Below are positions 62,840-64,000 of a DNA stretch of 64,000 bases, piece by piece. This DNA is from Psococerastis gibbosa. Taxonomy: Eukaryota; Arthropoda; Insecta; Psocodea; Psocidae. The stretch is taken from the NCBI GenBank assembly GCA_963971405.1, contig OZ020489.1, positions 5,890,001 through 5,954,000 on the forward strand, in the 5' to 3' direction. Below the pieces are notes generated by a model. The model searched no databases. It was given only the letters and a program-made list of their open reading frames with translations, and was not told the origin of the DNA. The stretch's first letter is position 1. Each line of letters opens with the position of its first letter. Position numbers and translations under genes: made by a program.

Positions 62840-63302
62840 GAAACAGAGATACGGTTAGTGACATTCCAGAGACTGTCAAAAAAAACCTGTTAAAATGTCA
62901 TAGGTACTGGCAAATGTGTGAGACGGTTGTCGAGTGGCTACGCTACGGGAACGAATAGGAGGCTACTTGACAGGTGCAATAATAAAATATAAAATATGCT
63001 AGATAAGGCAGCGTATAGGTTACCAATAATACAATAAATATATAAATGTTAGTGCTTTTAACAGTAGATTACAAGAGCTAAAACGTCGGCACACTTGGGT
63101 GACCTTGAAATGACGTCACAATTCGTATCGAATGTTAGGGAATTAGCACTGGTGGCTACTCCACAGCGTCACTAATGACGTCACATTGACCCGCTATTTA
63201 ATCATCAACTTAAATTTATGGGGAAAAATATTTTTTCTTACTAAATAACCTTTTTTAGGGATTTTTTTTTTTAAAGACCAAAGGGGTATCTATAAAATAA
63301 AT

Positions 63303-63344
<42 letters not shown>

Positions 63345-64000
63345 ATTAGGTTTTCAACATATTATGTCAAGTAGCATATTACCGATTACAGCGCCACTTT
63401 AACAGTTAAACTCACTTTAACCAACCCTGAAGTGGGTTTAGCTAACACGTAACACACTTAAGGAAGGATAACACCGAAGTTGTGAATACCCTTTCAATAT
63501 ACTGTATGTCCGTGAATGCCTCGCATTTCAAAAGCTAAGCATAGTTGCGGGTTGTTGTCGCAGAGGTACCTTACCTACCCCTAAAATCTGCTAGGTACTC
63601 TACCCCGCACCCTGCATTCAGTCTTAATATTGCAACGGCTCCGATAGGTTCTAATTATTTACCTATTGTTAATTTACATTAATTTTATTAGTTGTGGTTG
63701 TAGTGTTCTCTTGTTTGTGTTATTATTCTTTATATTAAACAGTGTTTATTGTGCTCGCCCCTGCTGTGATTCCTGCGGATACTTTGCAAGCCACGGACTC
63801 CGGCAGTAGATAAGTAGCGTCGCCTATTCACTCAAAACACATACACCCAGACACTTTACAGCACCACACTATACATTACATTTTATAATAGGTCTACCTA
63901 CTGTACTACACCTTCACCACCGAGTAAGCAGAGTACGGTAGGCTTATTCTCTTATTCTCTTACCAAATTAATTATTTTATACAGTCCACTCATTTCATAG
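62840..64000. other. No gene; CTA microsatellite
   Basis: (CTA)n at 63301-63346 after an A-rich stretch, possibly a LINE tail. The rest shows no supported gene; 63700-63780 has a vaguely LTR-like look without a partner copy. Confidence 0.45.

Noticed and set aside
63660..63800. LTR end
   Set aside because: The sequence has an LTR-like look, but no second copy, primer-binding site or polypurine tract was found.
1..64000. Endogenous viral element or LTR retrotransposon
   Set aside because: No gag, protease, integrase or viral protein motif was recognised; all RT pieces are of non-LTR type.

Overview
This window is repeat-dominated, intron-style eukaryotic DNA, most likely from an arthropod and probably an insect. 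The evidence is the low coding density, several non-LTR retrotransposon C-termini of types common in arthropod genomes, a MADF-domain transposon gene, and many short TIR elements with poly-G runs. No bacterial gene order, no intact tRNA or rRNA gene, no CRISPR array and no complete host gene were found. The order or species cannot be named from the sequence alone.

Layout. 1-20 kb: degraded LINE ends, tRNA-Glu-like SINEs, a SINE family with a 5S-rRNA-like head, copies of an ~800-bp element (family A), a TTAA-flanked foldback element, two TA-flanked hairpin MITEs, a Harbinger-like element keeping one small exon, and a ~163-bp tandem array. A likely host exon lies at 19.2-19.5 kb on the minus strand, with a GC-rich, promoter-like stretch behind it at ~20.1-20.3 kb. 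20-30 kb: a broken LINE ORF1, two more family A copies, and a 5'-truncated LINE with a 424-codon open reverse-transcriptase frame inserted in one of them (12-bp target duplication, GAA tail). 30-40 kb: the most structured part. It holds a TTAA foldback element invaded by a composite MITE that carries 398 bp also found at 53 kb, a TIR element with a MADF gene broken by one frameshift, a TA-flanked element, a 1.8-kb hAT element with a perfect 8-bp duplication and an internal tandem array, and a second foldback element split by another hAT. Putative host exons (37.0-37.5 kb) abut the 1.8-kb hAT. 40-57 kb: a tandem array of tRNA-like units, more SINEs, hAT MITEs with clear 8-bp duplications, LINE relics and nested foldback elements. 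57-64 kb: a LINE RNase H relic, two clusters of convincing minus-strand host exons (58.3-58.6 kb, unknown product; 59.3-59.6 kb, C-type-lectin-like terminal exon), another foldback element split by family A, and tandem repeats.

The main system here is the transposon community. At least five non-LTR lineages, three or four SINE families and TTAA-, TA-, TTA/TAA- and 8-bp-duplicating DNA elements are nested, so the order of insertion can be read. The best candidates for novelty are the diverged TTAA foldback family, the MITE pair that moved intervening DNA, the 5S-headed SINE, and family A, which has Helentron-like ends. Host exons are assigned from splice signals and open frames only; no homology search was possible.
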